The notes below the pieces were generated by a model, which was given only the letters and a program-made list of their open reading frames with translations, had not been told where the DNA came from and did not search any database. This document shows, in pieces, positions 1-7,678 of a DNA stretch of 18,255 nucleotides (its first letter is position 1; each line of letters starts with the position of its first letter). The position numbers and the translations under genes were made by a program. Source of the stretch: Bacteroidota bacterium (GTDB taxonomy: Bacteria; Bacteroidota; Bacteroidia; Flavobacteriales; Flavobacteriaceae); the NCBI GenBank assembly GCA_023427845.1, contig JAEYZX010000172.1, positions 1 to 18,255 on the forward strand, given 5' to 3'.

Positions 1-144
1 CAACTGAACGCATCCAAAGTTTTGCATTTTTTGAAAAATTACAAAAATCGCAAAAAATGGAATCCCGTGTCGAGTTACAGGACGATGGAACACCAATGGG
101 AACGGAGCCTGTACTGGGCACTAGAATTGAAGAAAAAATGCTGA
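1..144 (+). CDS. 3' end of an unrecognised gene of the polysaccharide locus (partial)
   Basis: Frame 1 is open from the window edge to a TGA at 142-144 and encodes 47 residues. The peptide is basic and aromatic (for example KNYKNRKKWNP and EHQWERSLYWALELKKKC) and looks like a genuine protein tail rather than chance translation. Its stop overlaps the ATG of the next gene in the arrangement ATGCTGA, the same 7-nt overlap type seen again at 3252-3258, which supports both assignments. From its place at the head of a run of glycosyltransferase genes it could be the C-terminus of another sugar-processing enzyme, but I do not recognise the family from so short a piece. The competing reading frame across 57-137 is the out-of-frame extension of the next gene and is probably not translated. 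Confidence 0.72.
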   Translation, partial: QLNASKVLHFLKNYKNRKKWNPVSSYRTMEHQWERSLYWALELKKKC

Positions 145-1157
145 AAATTTTCACTGATCACAATTACCTGACGCCCGAGCACCGACGCAACATTTTCCCG
201 TTGCTGTTCGATTTGTTTTATAAACCGAATCAAAATGTAATCGACCGGTATCAGATCGTCGCGACGCTTCAGGAGGCCGACATTGCGATCGTTCCTGTGG
301 GAATAAGCTATTATTTCAAAGTTGGAAAAAGTGCCGAATTATATAAGTTTATCGACACAGCGGTTGCAAAAGGGAAAAAGGTTTGGCTGTATTCCGATGG
401 TGATTTCGGTATTACAATCAGCAAGGATGTCTATACGTTTCGGCTCGGCGGTTTTGATAGCAAACTTGACGATAATACCTTTATTCTGCCCTCATTCATT
501 CAGGATCCTTATAAAACGCTACAGTCCGATTTTTTTGCAATCCCTAAATCCAGTCTGCCACAAATTGGATTTGTTGGGAACGCCGACGGTTCGTGGCTTA
601 AATTCCTTAAAGAACTCATCATTTATGCAAAGCAGACGGCACAGCGCGTCCTACATATTCGTCGTGACGACCACCAGGGATTTTTTCCTTCCAGCATCGT
701 AAGATATAGGTTGCTTTCCAAACTTGCAAAGGAAAAGCAGATAAAAACCGATTTCATTCTGCGTAAAAAATACCGCGCAGGCGCCATTACAACGCAAGAC
801 AGAAAACGAACCGAACTTGAATTCCTCCAAAATATAGCCAATAATCCGTATACGCTCTGTGTTCGTGGCAGCGGAAATTTTTCAGTCCGGTTTTTTGAGA
901 CGATTGCAATGGGACGAATACCGCTGTTGATCGCAACCGACAACAGATTACCTTTATCAGGTAAAATTGACTGGAATAAGCATTGTGTCATTGCAACAGA
1001 ATCCGATTACATCGCGAAACTTGTACAATTTCACGGCGCAATAACTGCCGGCAATTTTGAACTAATGCAAAAAAACAACCGCGAACTTTGGTCTGATTGG
1101 CTAACCCGTGAAGCATACTTTCTTACATTCGCAGATTATTTCACCGATTTAAAATGA
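138..1157 (+). CDS. exostosin-like (GT47-type) glycosyltransferase, 339 aa
   Basis: Probably a cytoplasmic sugar transferase adding one residue to the repeat unit of a surface polysaccharide; donor and acceptor cannot be read from sequence. The strongest evidence is the block YTLCVRGSGNFSVRFFE followed by TIAMGRIPLLI (residues 238-265), the conserved exostosin-family nucleotide-sugar region (C-RG-G--S-RF-E-----G-IP). IGFVGN at 143-148 matches the usual start of the C-terminal half, and YSDGD (85-89) fits the N-terminal half. There is no signal peptide or membrane segment. The frame is open leftwards past an ATG at 57, but the ATG at 138 is preferred: it gives MLKIFTDHNY, a normal N-terminus for such proteins, and overlaps the previous stop by 7 nt. 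Its own stop overlaps the next ATG (ATGA at 1154-1157), implying coupled translation. Confidence 0.85.
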   Translation: MLKIFTDHNYLTPEHRRNIFPLLFDLFYKPNQNVIDRYQIVATLQEADIAIVPVGISYYFKVGKSAELYKFIDTAVAKGKKVWLYSDGDFGITISKDVYTFRLGGFDSKLDDNTFILPSFIQDPYKTLQSDFFAIPKSSLPQIGFVGNADGSWLKFLKELIIYAKQTAQRVLHIRRDDHQGFFPSSIVRYRLLSKLAKEKQIKTDFILRKKYRAGAITTQDRKRTELEFLQNIANNPYTLCVRGSGNFSVRFFETIAMGRIPLLIATDNRLPLSGKIDWNKHCVIATESDYIAKLVQFHGAITAGNFELMQKNNRELWSDWLTREAYFLTFADYFTDLK

Positions 1158-2146
1158 GTTTTACTTTAATTGTCTGCACATATAAACGACCGGTCCCAAT
1201 AATCAAGCTTCTTGATTCGATTGTTGCGCAGACATTGTATCCAAACGAAATAATCATCGTTGATTCATCGCCCACAAACGAATCACAGTTAGCAGTAACC
1301 AATCGGAATTACCGGAATTTGAAGTATTTTCTCGTTGATGAAAACCATCGCGGACTCACGAGACAGCGTAATTTCGGAATAGCGAATGCCGACGCGGGAA
1401 CCGATTACATTTGCTTCCTCGATGACGATATCATAACCGAACCCGATTATTTCGAGAAACTGATAGCAACTTATGACTCACACCGGGATGCGTTGGGTGT
1501 GGGAGGATATATTGTGAATGAGACAGATTGGACGTTTACCGGCGAGCCATCGGGCCAAGTGTCGAAATTTTCATTCGACGGCTGGGAAAGGGATGAGCCG
1601 GCACGTTTTAGGATTCGTAAAAAACTCGGTCTCGACGCTACAATGGCACCGGGATTCTCCCCGTCATTTTCACATGGACGAAGCATTGCGTTTTTACCTC
1701 CGTCGGGCAAGGTCTATGAAGCCGAACAATTGATGGGCGGAGTATCATCTTTTAAAGCATCTGTATTTAAGGAGCACCGGTTCTCAACGTATTTTGAGGG
1801 TTATGGACTATATGAAGATGCCGATTTCTGTATCCGTGTCGCAAAAACCGGAAAATTATATGTAAATACCGCTGCACGGGTAGCACATTACCATGCCGCA
1901 TCGGGCAGGCCAAATCAGCTTGAATATGGAAAGATGGTGGTGCGTAACGGATGGTATGTCTGGCGTGTTAAAAATAAGTATCCCACGGTTGGCGACAGAT
2001 TAAAATGGCACAGCACGACATTGCTATTGGCAGCTCTTCGGTTTGGAAATAGTATTTCAACATCTTCGCGAACCGAATCGTTCACTGAAGCTGTCGGCAG
2101 GATTGCCGGATGGTTCAGCCTGCTTTTCAAAAAACCACGAGAATGA
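1154..2146 (+). CDS. family 2 glycosyltransferase (GT-A fold), 330 aa
   Basis: An inverting GT-A transferase acting at the cytoplasmic face on a lipid-linked sugar acceptor, as is usual for GT2 enzymes of polysaccharide loci. The N-terminus SFTLIVCTYKRP is the typical first beta strand and nucleotide-binding loop. Three consecutive aspartates at 90-92 (FLDDDI) give the metal-binding DxD motif. RGLTRQRNFGI (66-76) is the usual helix before it. Glu221-Asp222 in YEDADFCIRV is the expected catalytic-base region, followed by a conserved-looking His pair at 245 and 247. The C-terminal 70 residues are basic and moderately hydrophobic and may contact the membrane. Donor sugar is unknown; rhamnosyl, galactosyl or similar transfer would all fit. 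ATGA overlaps at both ends place it inside a tightly coupled operon. Confidence 0.9.
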   Translation: MSFTLIVCTYKRPVPIIKLLDSIVAQTLYPNEIIIVDSSPTNESQLAVTNRNYRNLKYFLVDENHRGLTRQRNFGIANADAGTDYICFLDDDIITEPDYFEKLIATYDSHRDALGVGGYIVNETDWTFTGEPSGQVSKFSFDGWERDEPARFRIRKKLGLDATMAPGFSPSFSHGRSIAFLPPSGKVYEAEQLMGGVSSFKASVFKEHRFSTYFEGYGLYEDADFCIRVAKTGKLYVNTAARVAHYHAASGRPNQLEYGKMVVRNGWYVWRVKNKYPTVGDRLKWHSTTLLLAALRFGNSISTSSRTESFTEAVGRIAGWFSLLFKKPRE

Positions 2147-3258
2147 AATTTGCCATCATTACGCATGTCAGCCACGGAAAAACGGACGACGGCTACTTCG
2201 CATACGCGCCCTATGTGCGTGAGATGAATATCTGGACAAAATATGTTGATCAGGTAACGATAGTAGCGCCGATGGAATTAACGCGGCAGACCGCAATTGA
2301 ATCCTGTTACGATCACCCCGAAATCACATTTGTTCCTGTTAAAAGTTTTGACATTAAAGGCTTCCGATCGATACTAAAATCGATTGTCGCGCTTCCCGGA
2401 ATTTTCCATACGGTATTCCGCACAATGCGCTCGGCCGATCACATTCATCTGCGGTGTCCCGGAAACATGGGACTCGTAGGCTGCATTGCACAAATATTTT
2501 TCCCGAAAAAGAAAAAAACGGTGAAATATGCGGGAAATTGGGATCCCGCAGCGAAACAGCCGTTTACCTATCGGTTGCAAAAATACATTCTTGGAAATAC
2601 TTTTTTGAGCAGGAATATAACGGTGCTGGCTTATGGGACATGGAGCGGCAGTTCGATGAATATCAAACCATTTTTTACGGCATCCTATAGTGATTCCGAT
2701 AAAATTGCCATCGCGCCCAGATCGTTCGATTCGGCTATACGGTTCATTTTCGTTGGAACGCTTTCATCTGGAAAACGACCGCTGTATGCAGTAAAACTTA
2801 TTGAAGAACTCGCTAAACATACAAAAGATATCCGGTTGGATTTTTATGGTGAAGGCCCCGAACGCGAGAGGATCGAGGCATATGTTAAAAACCACAATCT
2901 TGAGCGCACTGTTCAGTTACATGGAAACCGTGATAAAGAAGCGGTGACTTCGGCCTATCGTGCCAGTCATTTTGCAATTTTGGCCTCAAAAAGCGAAGGA
3001 TGGCCAAAAGCTGTCGCCGAGGCAATGTTTTGGGGTTGTGTACCTTTGGTGAGTAATGTATCTTGCGTCGCCGAAATGCTTGGGCACGGAACACGCGGAA
3101 TGTTGCTCGAGACCAATTTGGTTAACGATGTTGCCATGATGACGGAACTGCTGGCCAACGAAAACAAATATCGTACAATGTCGGTTCAGGCACAGCAATG
3201 GTCGCAAGGGTTCACAATCGAAAAGTTTGACCACGAAATACAAAAGCTTCTATGCTAA
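2143..3258 (+). CDS. family 4 glycosyltransferase (GT-B fold), 371 aa
   Basis: A retaining GT-B transferase predicted to add one sugar to the growing repeat unit. The C-terminal Rossmann domain is clear: FVGTLSSGKRP (203-213) opens it, FYGEGPERERI (234-244) is the donor-binding segment, and Glu285 and Glu293 in SEGWPKAVAE form the EX7E motif that contacts the nucleotide sugar. The N-terminal half is more divergent, as usual for acceptor domains; HLRCPGNMG (102-110) and KYAGNWD (128-134) are the recognisable parts. An upstream in-frame ATG at 2110 would extend it by 11 residues into the GT2 gene, but the ATG at 2143 gives MKFAIITHVS, the normal first strand, and overlaps the previous stop by 4 nt. 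The stop overlaps the next start by 7 nt (ATGCTAA). Confidence 0.88.
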   Translation: MKFAIITHVSHGKTDDGYFAYAPYVREMNIWTKYVDQVTIVAPMELTRQTAIESCYDHPEITFVPVKSFDIKGFRSILKSIVALPGIFHTVFRTMRSADHIHLRCPGNMGLVGCIAQIFFPKKKKTVKYAGNWDPAAKQPFTYRLQKYILGNTFLSRNITVLAYGTWSGSSMNIKPFFTASYSDSDKIAIAPRSFDSAIRFIFVGTLSSGKRPLYAVKLIEELAKHTKDIRLDFYGEGPERERIEAYVKNHNLERTVQLHGNRDKEAVTSAYRASHFAILASKSEGWPKAVAEAMFWGCVPLVSNVSCVAEMLGHGTRGMLLETNLVNDVAMMTELLANENKYRTMSVQAQQWSQGFTIEKFDHEIQKLLC

Positions 3259-4235
3259 AAAAGATAATTTTAGGGTTATTTATTGTCGGATTGTTGGCGA
3301 TATTATTCCTCAATCATCGAGTGCCATTCTTTACCGAAGTCCCCGGAAACTGGTCAATTGGTTATGGATTCTCAGAAAATGTAATGGATACTGTTCAAAT
3401 CAGCGATCAAAACATTTATGAAGTATCCGACCTGGAAAAAGATGAGAAAGGCTCGAAGTTGCTTGCCGATCCTTTTTTTCTCCATGAAAAGGATACGTTT
3501 TATCTGTTTTTTGAACATGTTATCGAAAATTCGGTTGGCGCCAACATTAGCGTTATGACATCGGCCGACGGCAAAGCGTACAAGTATAAAGGTAAAGTCC
3601 TTGATGAGGATTTTCATTTATCATATCCGCAGGTCTTTAAACATCAAGGATCGCATTATATGTTGCCGGAAACCAAAAACGCAGACAATATTCTGCTGTA
3701 TAAGGCTGAGCGGTTTCCATTTGGGTGGAAAGTTTACGATACGCTTGTCAAAAATGTGAGGATGAAAGACCCAAGCATTTATCTTTCCGATACTTTAAAT
3801 ATAATGGTGGCGTCGGATGATGAGCTTGTACTCAAATTATATAAATCTGATGGCCTTCACGACGAATGGAAGCCCGTGAAAACCATTCTCAGGGGTTCTG
3901 AAGCACGGCCCGGCGGAAGGATTTTTTCGCACAATAAAAAACTTTACCTGCCGATGCAAAATTCGCAGCGGGGTTATGGTCATTATATTTCGATTTATGA
4001 GTTTGTGTTCGACGAAGGTGACATTCAGTTAAAAAAGGTTACAGATAAATTTCTTGAAGGCCAGAAGGACATACCCGCATTTTCGTGGGGAATGCACCAT
4101 TATGACGTTCAGCCTGTGGGCGATTCGTTTTACAGTGTATACGACGGAACGCGCAGAACTGAAGGTGAAAAAAAATTCAATATCAGGCGGTCACTAAAAA
4201 TCAACTATGTCGATTTATTAAATTGGCTCAATTGA
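3252..4235 (+). CDS. membrane-anchored five-bladed beta-propeller protein, GINT1 N-terminal-domain-like, 327 aa
   Basis: Function not established. Residues 4-20 form one hydrophobic segment after a KK pair, so the rest probably faces the periplasm from an uncleaved anchor. The body carries evenly spaced motifs of the GH43/32/68-like propeller superfamily: ADPFF (72-76), FYLFFEH (83-89), YPQVF (125-129), YMLPET (136-141), DPSIY (173-177), RPGGRIF (219-225), YLPMQ (232-236), YGHYIS (242-247) and GMHHYDV (280-286). This order matches my memory of the N-terminal domain of GINT1 (glucosamine inositolphosphorylceramide transferase 1), which in bacteria also occurs joined to formyltransferase-like domains. 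Here no second domain is present. Being locked in the operon by a 7-nt overlap upstream and a 1-nt overlap downstream, it probably binds or modifies the polysaccharide or its lipid-linked precursor. It could instead be a degraded or non-catalytic glycosidase. Confidence 0.65.
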   Translation: MLKKIILGLFIVGLLAILFLNHRVPFFTEVPGNWSIGYGFSENVMDTVQISDQNIYEVSDLEKDEKGSKLLADPFFLHEKDTFYLFFEHVIENSVGANISVMTSADGKAYKYKGKVLDEDFHLSYPQVFKHQGSHYMLPETKNADNILLYKAERFPFGWKVYDTLVKNVRMKDPSIYLSDTLNIMVASDDELVLKLYKSDGLHDEWKPVKTILRGSEARPGGRIFSHNKKLYLPMQNSQRGYGHYISIYEFVFDEGDIQLKKVTDKFLEGQKDIPAFSWGMHHYDVQPVGDSFYSVYDGTRRTEGEKKFNIRRSLKINYVDLLNWLN

Positions 4236-5311
4236 TGCTTCGGATTACACAAATAATCGATTCCCTTGAAGGCGGAGGCGCCGAACGCATGGCGGTGAGT
4301 TACGCAAACGCGCTCGAAGGCAAAATCGGCTTTAGCGGATTGATAGCAACCCGTGGCGAAGGATTGTTGAAATCTGAGATAAATCCGGGTGTCGGCTATC
4401 TGTACCTGAGAAAGAAGAATGTAATCGATTTTTCGGCGCTGTGGCGATTGTACCAGTATTGTAAAGTCAATCGAATCAACATCCTGCATGCACACAGCAG
4501 TTCTTATTTCATTGCGGTATTGATTGGATGGATGTTGCCAAAAATGCACGTCATCTGGCACGATCATTACGGCATGAGCGACCGGTTGGACGAGCGGAAA
4601 GCGGGAATTTTAAAATCCTTTTCAAAATTTTTCAGCGGAATCATTTCAGTAAATTATAAGCTACAGCAGTGGGCGCTCCAAACGCTTCATTGCTCGAACG
4701 TTATTTACTTACCCAATTTTGTTCCCTCGAAACGCGATGAACCTGTATCGGCAAATTTAAAAGGAAGGCCGGGTAAAAGAATTTTATGCCTTGCCAATCT
4801 GCGTCCCCAAAAGAATCACATGATGCTTCTTGAAGTCGCAGCACGTATTCGGACCATGCATCCCGAATGGACATTTCATATCGTTGGCAAAGATTTTAAC
4901 GATTCCTATTCGGCGCAGATTAAAAACAAGGTTGAAACAGACAATTTAAGTGATAACGTGTATTTTTACGGTTCGCGGAATGATGCGGTCGCCCTGATCG
5001 ATCAATGTGATGTTTTTGTGCTTACATCGATTTCGGAAGGCCTGCCAATTTCATTGCTCGAAGCGGGCAGGGCACAAAAAGCGGTTGTTGTGACTGCCGT
5101 TGGTGAAATCCCAAATATTATTCGAAACGCTGAAAACGGAATGATTGTTCCAAGCAATGATATTGATGCATTTGAAACAGCACTGGTTGCAGTGTTGACA
5201 AATGAATCGCTACGGACCGGAATAGGCAATGGCCTTTCGGAAACCGTTCGTGAAAATTATTTGGATGAGGTGGTCATCGACAACTACATTTCGTGGATCG
5301 GAAAACTATAA
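4235..5311 (+). CDS. family 4 glycosyltransferase (GT-B fold), 358 aa
   Basis: A second retaining GT-B transferase of the locus. The N-terminus contains GGGAERM (13-19), the signature acceptor-side loop of the GT4 subfamily typified by many capsule and O-antigen enzymes, and HAHSSSY (85-91), the usual second-domain marker. LPNFV (159-163) precedes the linker, LANLRPQKNH (186-195) begins the donor domain, and Glu268 and Glu276 in SEGLPISLLE form the EX7E motif. The size is normal for the family. The start is the ATG whose first base is the last base of the preceding TGA (TGATG); a TTG four codons further left is less likely. A single nucleotide separates its TAA from the next ATG. The sugar transferred cannot be predicted. 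Confidence 0.9.
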   Translation: MLRITQIIDSLEGGGAERMAVSYANALEGKIGFSGLIATRGEGLLKSEINPGVGYLYLRKKNVIDFSALWRLYQYCKVNRINILHAHSSSYFIAVLIGWMLPKMHVIWHDHYGMSDRLDERKAGILKSFSKFFSGIISVNYKLQQWALQTLHCSNVIYLPNFVPSKRDEPVSANLKGRPGKRILCLANLRPQKNHMMLLEVAARIRTMHPEWTFHIVGKDFNDSYSAQIKNKVETDNLSDNVYFYGSRNDAVALIDQCDVFVLTSISEGLPISLLEAGRAQKAVVVTAVGEIPNIIRNAENGMIVPSNDIDAFETALVAVLTNESLRTGIGNGLSETVRENYLDEVVIDNYISWIGKL

Positions 5312-5312
5312 A

Positions 5313-6656
5313 ATGACAAAAGACGATATATCATATTTGTTTTTAGCGCTGCTTCACATATTGTTGGGCGTGGTGATATATCTATTTCCCGCATTGTCCA
5401 AACTTTACACAGCAGTGATTCTCGCTGGCGGACTTCTTTTCGTGGTTATCAGGCAAAATCGTAACCATGAAGTATTATTGGTTTGTGCGTATATCGTTGG
5501 GAGCGAGGCCTTCTTGCGAATGACCGGCGGTAATCCGATCTATGAATTCTCGAAATACGCGATCATTATTTTTATGCTCGTGGGAATGTACTACCAGGGA
5601 TTTTCTAGCCGTGCAGTCCCATACTGGATATTCCTTTTATTGCTCGTTCCGGGATTGGTGCTTGCAACGCAGACTTTTCATCTTGAACGGAGCATGCGGA
5701 AAATCATCTCCTTCAACATTTCAGGTGAACTTGCGCTCGGCATCGCGGCATTGTATTGTTATAGCAGGCAGATCTCGTTTAAGCGGCTTAATACGTTATT
5801 ATTGTGGATGGTGCTTCCAATTGTGAGCATGGTCATCTATCTGATACTTTACACGCCAAATGTTCGTGAGGTCATTACATCGACCAATTCAAATTTTGAA
5901 ACTTCTGCAGGCTACGGCCCGAATCAGGTTGCAACGATACTCGGACTGGGAATGTTTATAATGTTTTCCAGGATTTTGTTTACAACCAAAGCAAATATTG
6001 TGCTGTTGGTGAATCTTGCACTCGGACTGATTATTACTTACAGAGGTTTGGTGACATTTTCCCGAGGCGGAATGATAACTGGGTTTGCGATGTTGGTGGT
6101 ATTGTTTGTGTTCACATATATTAGAGCCAGTGGCACCGGTAAAACCAAATTAAATTATATATTTATCCCTTTGGTTGTTGCACTGATAGGAATATGGAGC
6201 TATTCTTCTTTGCAAACCGGCGGACTGATAGAAAAGCGGTACTCCAATGAGGACGCTTTGGGAAGGGAAAAGAAAGATCAATTTACAGGAAGGGAATTCA
6301 TTGCCACAACCGAAATTGAATATTTTTTGCAAAATCCTATATTTGGTGTCGGTGTGGCGCAAGGTGCTGAAATACGCAAGGAGCAAACGGGCGAGTTGAT
6401 CGTATCGCATAATGAGATAACACGAATGATGGCCGAACATGGTATGTTGGGCATCATCGCGCTGCTGATTTTGTTGATAACGCCTTTGGCACTTTATTTA
6501 GAAAATAAAGGTCATTTGTATCTGGTAGCATTCATCGTTTTTTGGCTGCTCACAATTAACCATACCGCAATTCGAATGGCTGCGCCGGCTTTCGTATATG
6601 CATTATCGCTTTTAAAAGTCGTTCCCAATGAAGAGAATATTGTACATCGGAAATAA
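5313..6656 (+). CDS. O-antigen ligase / Wzy-type polymerase family protein, 447 aa
   Basis: A polytopic inner-membrane protein of the PF04932 type, expected either to polymerise lipid-linked repeat units in the periplasm or to ligate the finished chain to an acceptor. Roughly a dozen hydrophobic segments cover residues 7-297 and 374-437. Between them lies one large hydrophilic loop (about 298-373), as in this family. Family motifs are YGPNQVA (201-207), FSRGG (249-253), GRE (326-328), NPIFGVGV (341-348) and SHNE (365-368) followed by AEHGMLG (374-380). The frame can be extended 28 residues upstream, but that stretch (MAFRKPFVKI...) lies inside the preceding GT4 gene and is unlike a membrane protein start; MTKDDISYLF is chosen. 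Polymerase and ligase cannot be told apart by sequence here; its place between GT genes slightly favours polymerase. The 3' end overlaps the next gene by 29 nt. Confidence 0.87.
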   Translation: MTKDDISYLFLALLHILLGVVIYLFPALSKLYTAVILAGGLLFVVIRQNRNHEVLLVCAYIVGSEAFLRMTGGNPIYEFSKYAIIIFMLVGMYYQGFSSRAVPYWIFLLLLVPGLVLATQTFHLERSMRKIISFNISGELALGIAALYCYSRQISFKRLNTLLLWMVLPIVSMVIYLILYTPNVREVITSTNSNFETSAGYGPNQVATILGLGMFIMFSRILFTTKANIVLLVNLALGLIITYRGLVTFSRGGMITGFAMLVVLFVFTYIRASGTGKTKLNYIFIPLVVALIGIWSYSSLQTGGLIEKRYSNEDALGREKKDQFTGREFIATTEIEYFLQNPIFGVGVAQGAEIRKEQTGELIVSHNEITRMMAEHGMLGIIALLILLITPLALYLENKGHLYLVAFIVFWLLTINHTAIRMAAPAFVYALSLLKVVPNEENIVHRK

Positions 6657-7638
6657 GCTGTCAGGACACGGTTTCAATGTGACGACTATCGAAACGCTCG
6701 GTCCTTTGCTGAGCGGCGAAGGATATGAGGTGCATTATGCGTCCTCAAAACGAAATCAGGCGCTGCGGCTGATCGACATGCTCATTACGACTTTGAAATT
6801 TTCGCAAAAGGCCGATTATGTGATCATCGATACTTACAGTGCGCTTAATTTTTGGTCGTCACTGCTTGTATCGCAGTTATGCAGGCTCTTTAACCGTAAA
6901 TACATACCCATCCTTCACGGAGGAAATTTGCCCGAACGATTGCAGTCCCATCCGTATTTCTGTTCGCTGATCTTCAACAACTCTTATAAAAACGTCACGC
7001 CATCGCATTACTTACTTGCCGCTTTCGCCGATGCGGGTGTATCGAACCTGACCTACATACCGAACTCGATCGAGATCCGATCGTATCCGTTTCACGAACG
7101 CCCGACCGTCGCGCCCCGGTTGTTGTGGGTGCGGTCGCTTGCAAAAATTTATAATTGCCCGATGGCACTCAAAGTCGTGAAGATCCTTAAGCAAAAATAT
7201 CCGGATGTCACACTCTGCATGGTCGGTCCCGATAAGGAAAACCTTCTTCCTGAACTTAAAAAGCAGGCAGCTGAACTCGGCATCAACGTCGATTTTAAAG
7301 GTAAACTTGAAAAAGGGGAGTGGCTGGCGCTTTCGGTCGGGTTCGATATTTTTATCAATACGACCCGTTCCGATAACATGCCTGTGAGCCTGATCGAGGC
7401 AATGGCACTCGGACTGCCGATTGTTTCTACGAATGTTGGCGGAATCCCATTTCTGCTAAAAGATGAAGTAACCGCGTTGCTCGTTGAGAACGATAATGCA
7501 CAAGCGATGGCGGCCGCTGTTGAACGAGTGCTTACGGATGATGAGCTTCGCCAACACATAATAAAAAACGCGCGGACCAAGGCCGCAGAATACGACTGGA
7601 ATGCAGTGAAGCACAAATGGCTTGCTTTATTGCAATAG
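6628..7638 (+). CDS. family 4 glycosyltransferase, 336 aa
   Basis: Third GT-B retaining transferase of the locus. MKRILYIGNKLSGHG is a typical first strand and loop, ILHGGNLP (95-102) lies in the acceptor domain, PNSIEI (145-150) ends it, and LWVRSLAKIYN (166-176) begins the donor domain. The nucleotide-sugar motif reads Asp249-X7-Glu257 (SDNMPVSLIE), so the first Glu of the common EX7E is replaced by Asp; from memory DNMPVS is a recurrent variant in this subfamily and the enzyme is probably active. The start lies 29 nt inside the preceding gene in another frame, the longest overlap in the locus. Its TAG stop is embedded in the left arm of a hairpin (7632-7661). Confidence 0.88.
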   Translation: MKRILYIGNKLSGHGFNVTTIETLGPLLSGEGYEVHYASSKRNQALRLIDMLITTLKFSQKADYVIIDTYSALNFWSSLLVSQLCRLFNRKYIPILHGGNLPERLQSHPYFCSLIFNNSYKNVTPSHYLLAAFADAGVSNLTYIPNSIEIRSYPFHERPTVAPRLLWVRSLAKIYNCPMALKVVKILKQKYPDVTLCMVGPDKENLLPELKKQAAELGINVDFKGKLEKGEWLALSVGFDIFINTTRSDNMPVSLIEAMALGLPIVSTNVGGIPFLLKDEVTALLVENDNAQAMAAAVERVLTDDELRQHIIKNARTKAAEYDWNAVKHKWLALLQ

Positions 7639-7661
7639 CAATGCGGTTTTTGCTAAATTGC
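7632..7661 (+). other. bulged hairpin over the stop codon between the last GT4 and the sugar transferase
   Basis: GCAATAGCAA (7632-7641) can pair with TTGCT-AA-ATTGC (7650-7661): two 5-bp helices separated by a 2-nt bulge, with an 8-nt loop. The left arm includes the TAG stop of the GT4 gene. No T-tract follows, so it is not a standard intrinsic terminator. It could be an attenuator, an RNA-processing or stability element that changes expression of the last gene relative to the rest, or chance. A weak promoter-like pair (TTG at 7630-7632, 21 nt, TAAATTGC at 7654-7661) overlaps it. Confidence 0.4.
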
Positions 7662-7678
7662 GCAACTTTCCAAAACCA

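Noticed and set aside
57..137. Upstream ATG extension of the exostosin-like gene
   Set aside because: The stretch overlaps the plausible coding tail in frame 1, is unlike family N-termini, and the ATG at 138 forms a stop/start overlap typical of this operon.
623..991. 122-residue reading frame antisense to the exostosin-like gene
   Set aside because: Lies over the conserved exostosin block; no independent evidence.
7149..7616. 155-residue reading frame on the - strand inside the third GT4 gene
   Set aside because: Ser- and Leu-rich composition typical of antisense translation, no recognisable motif, fully contained in a well-supported gene.
7630..7661. Independent promoter for the sugar transferase gene (TTG-N21-TAAATTGC)
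   Set aside because: The -7 part has two mismatches to TAnnTTTG and lies within a hairpin; too weak to list as a promoter.
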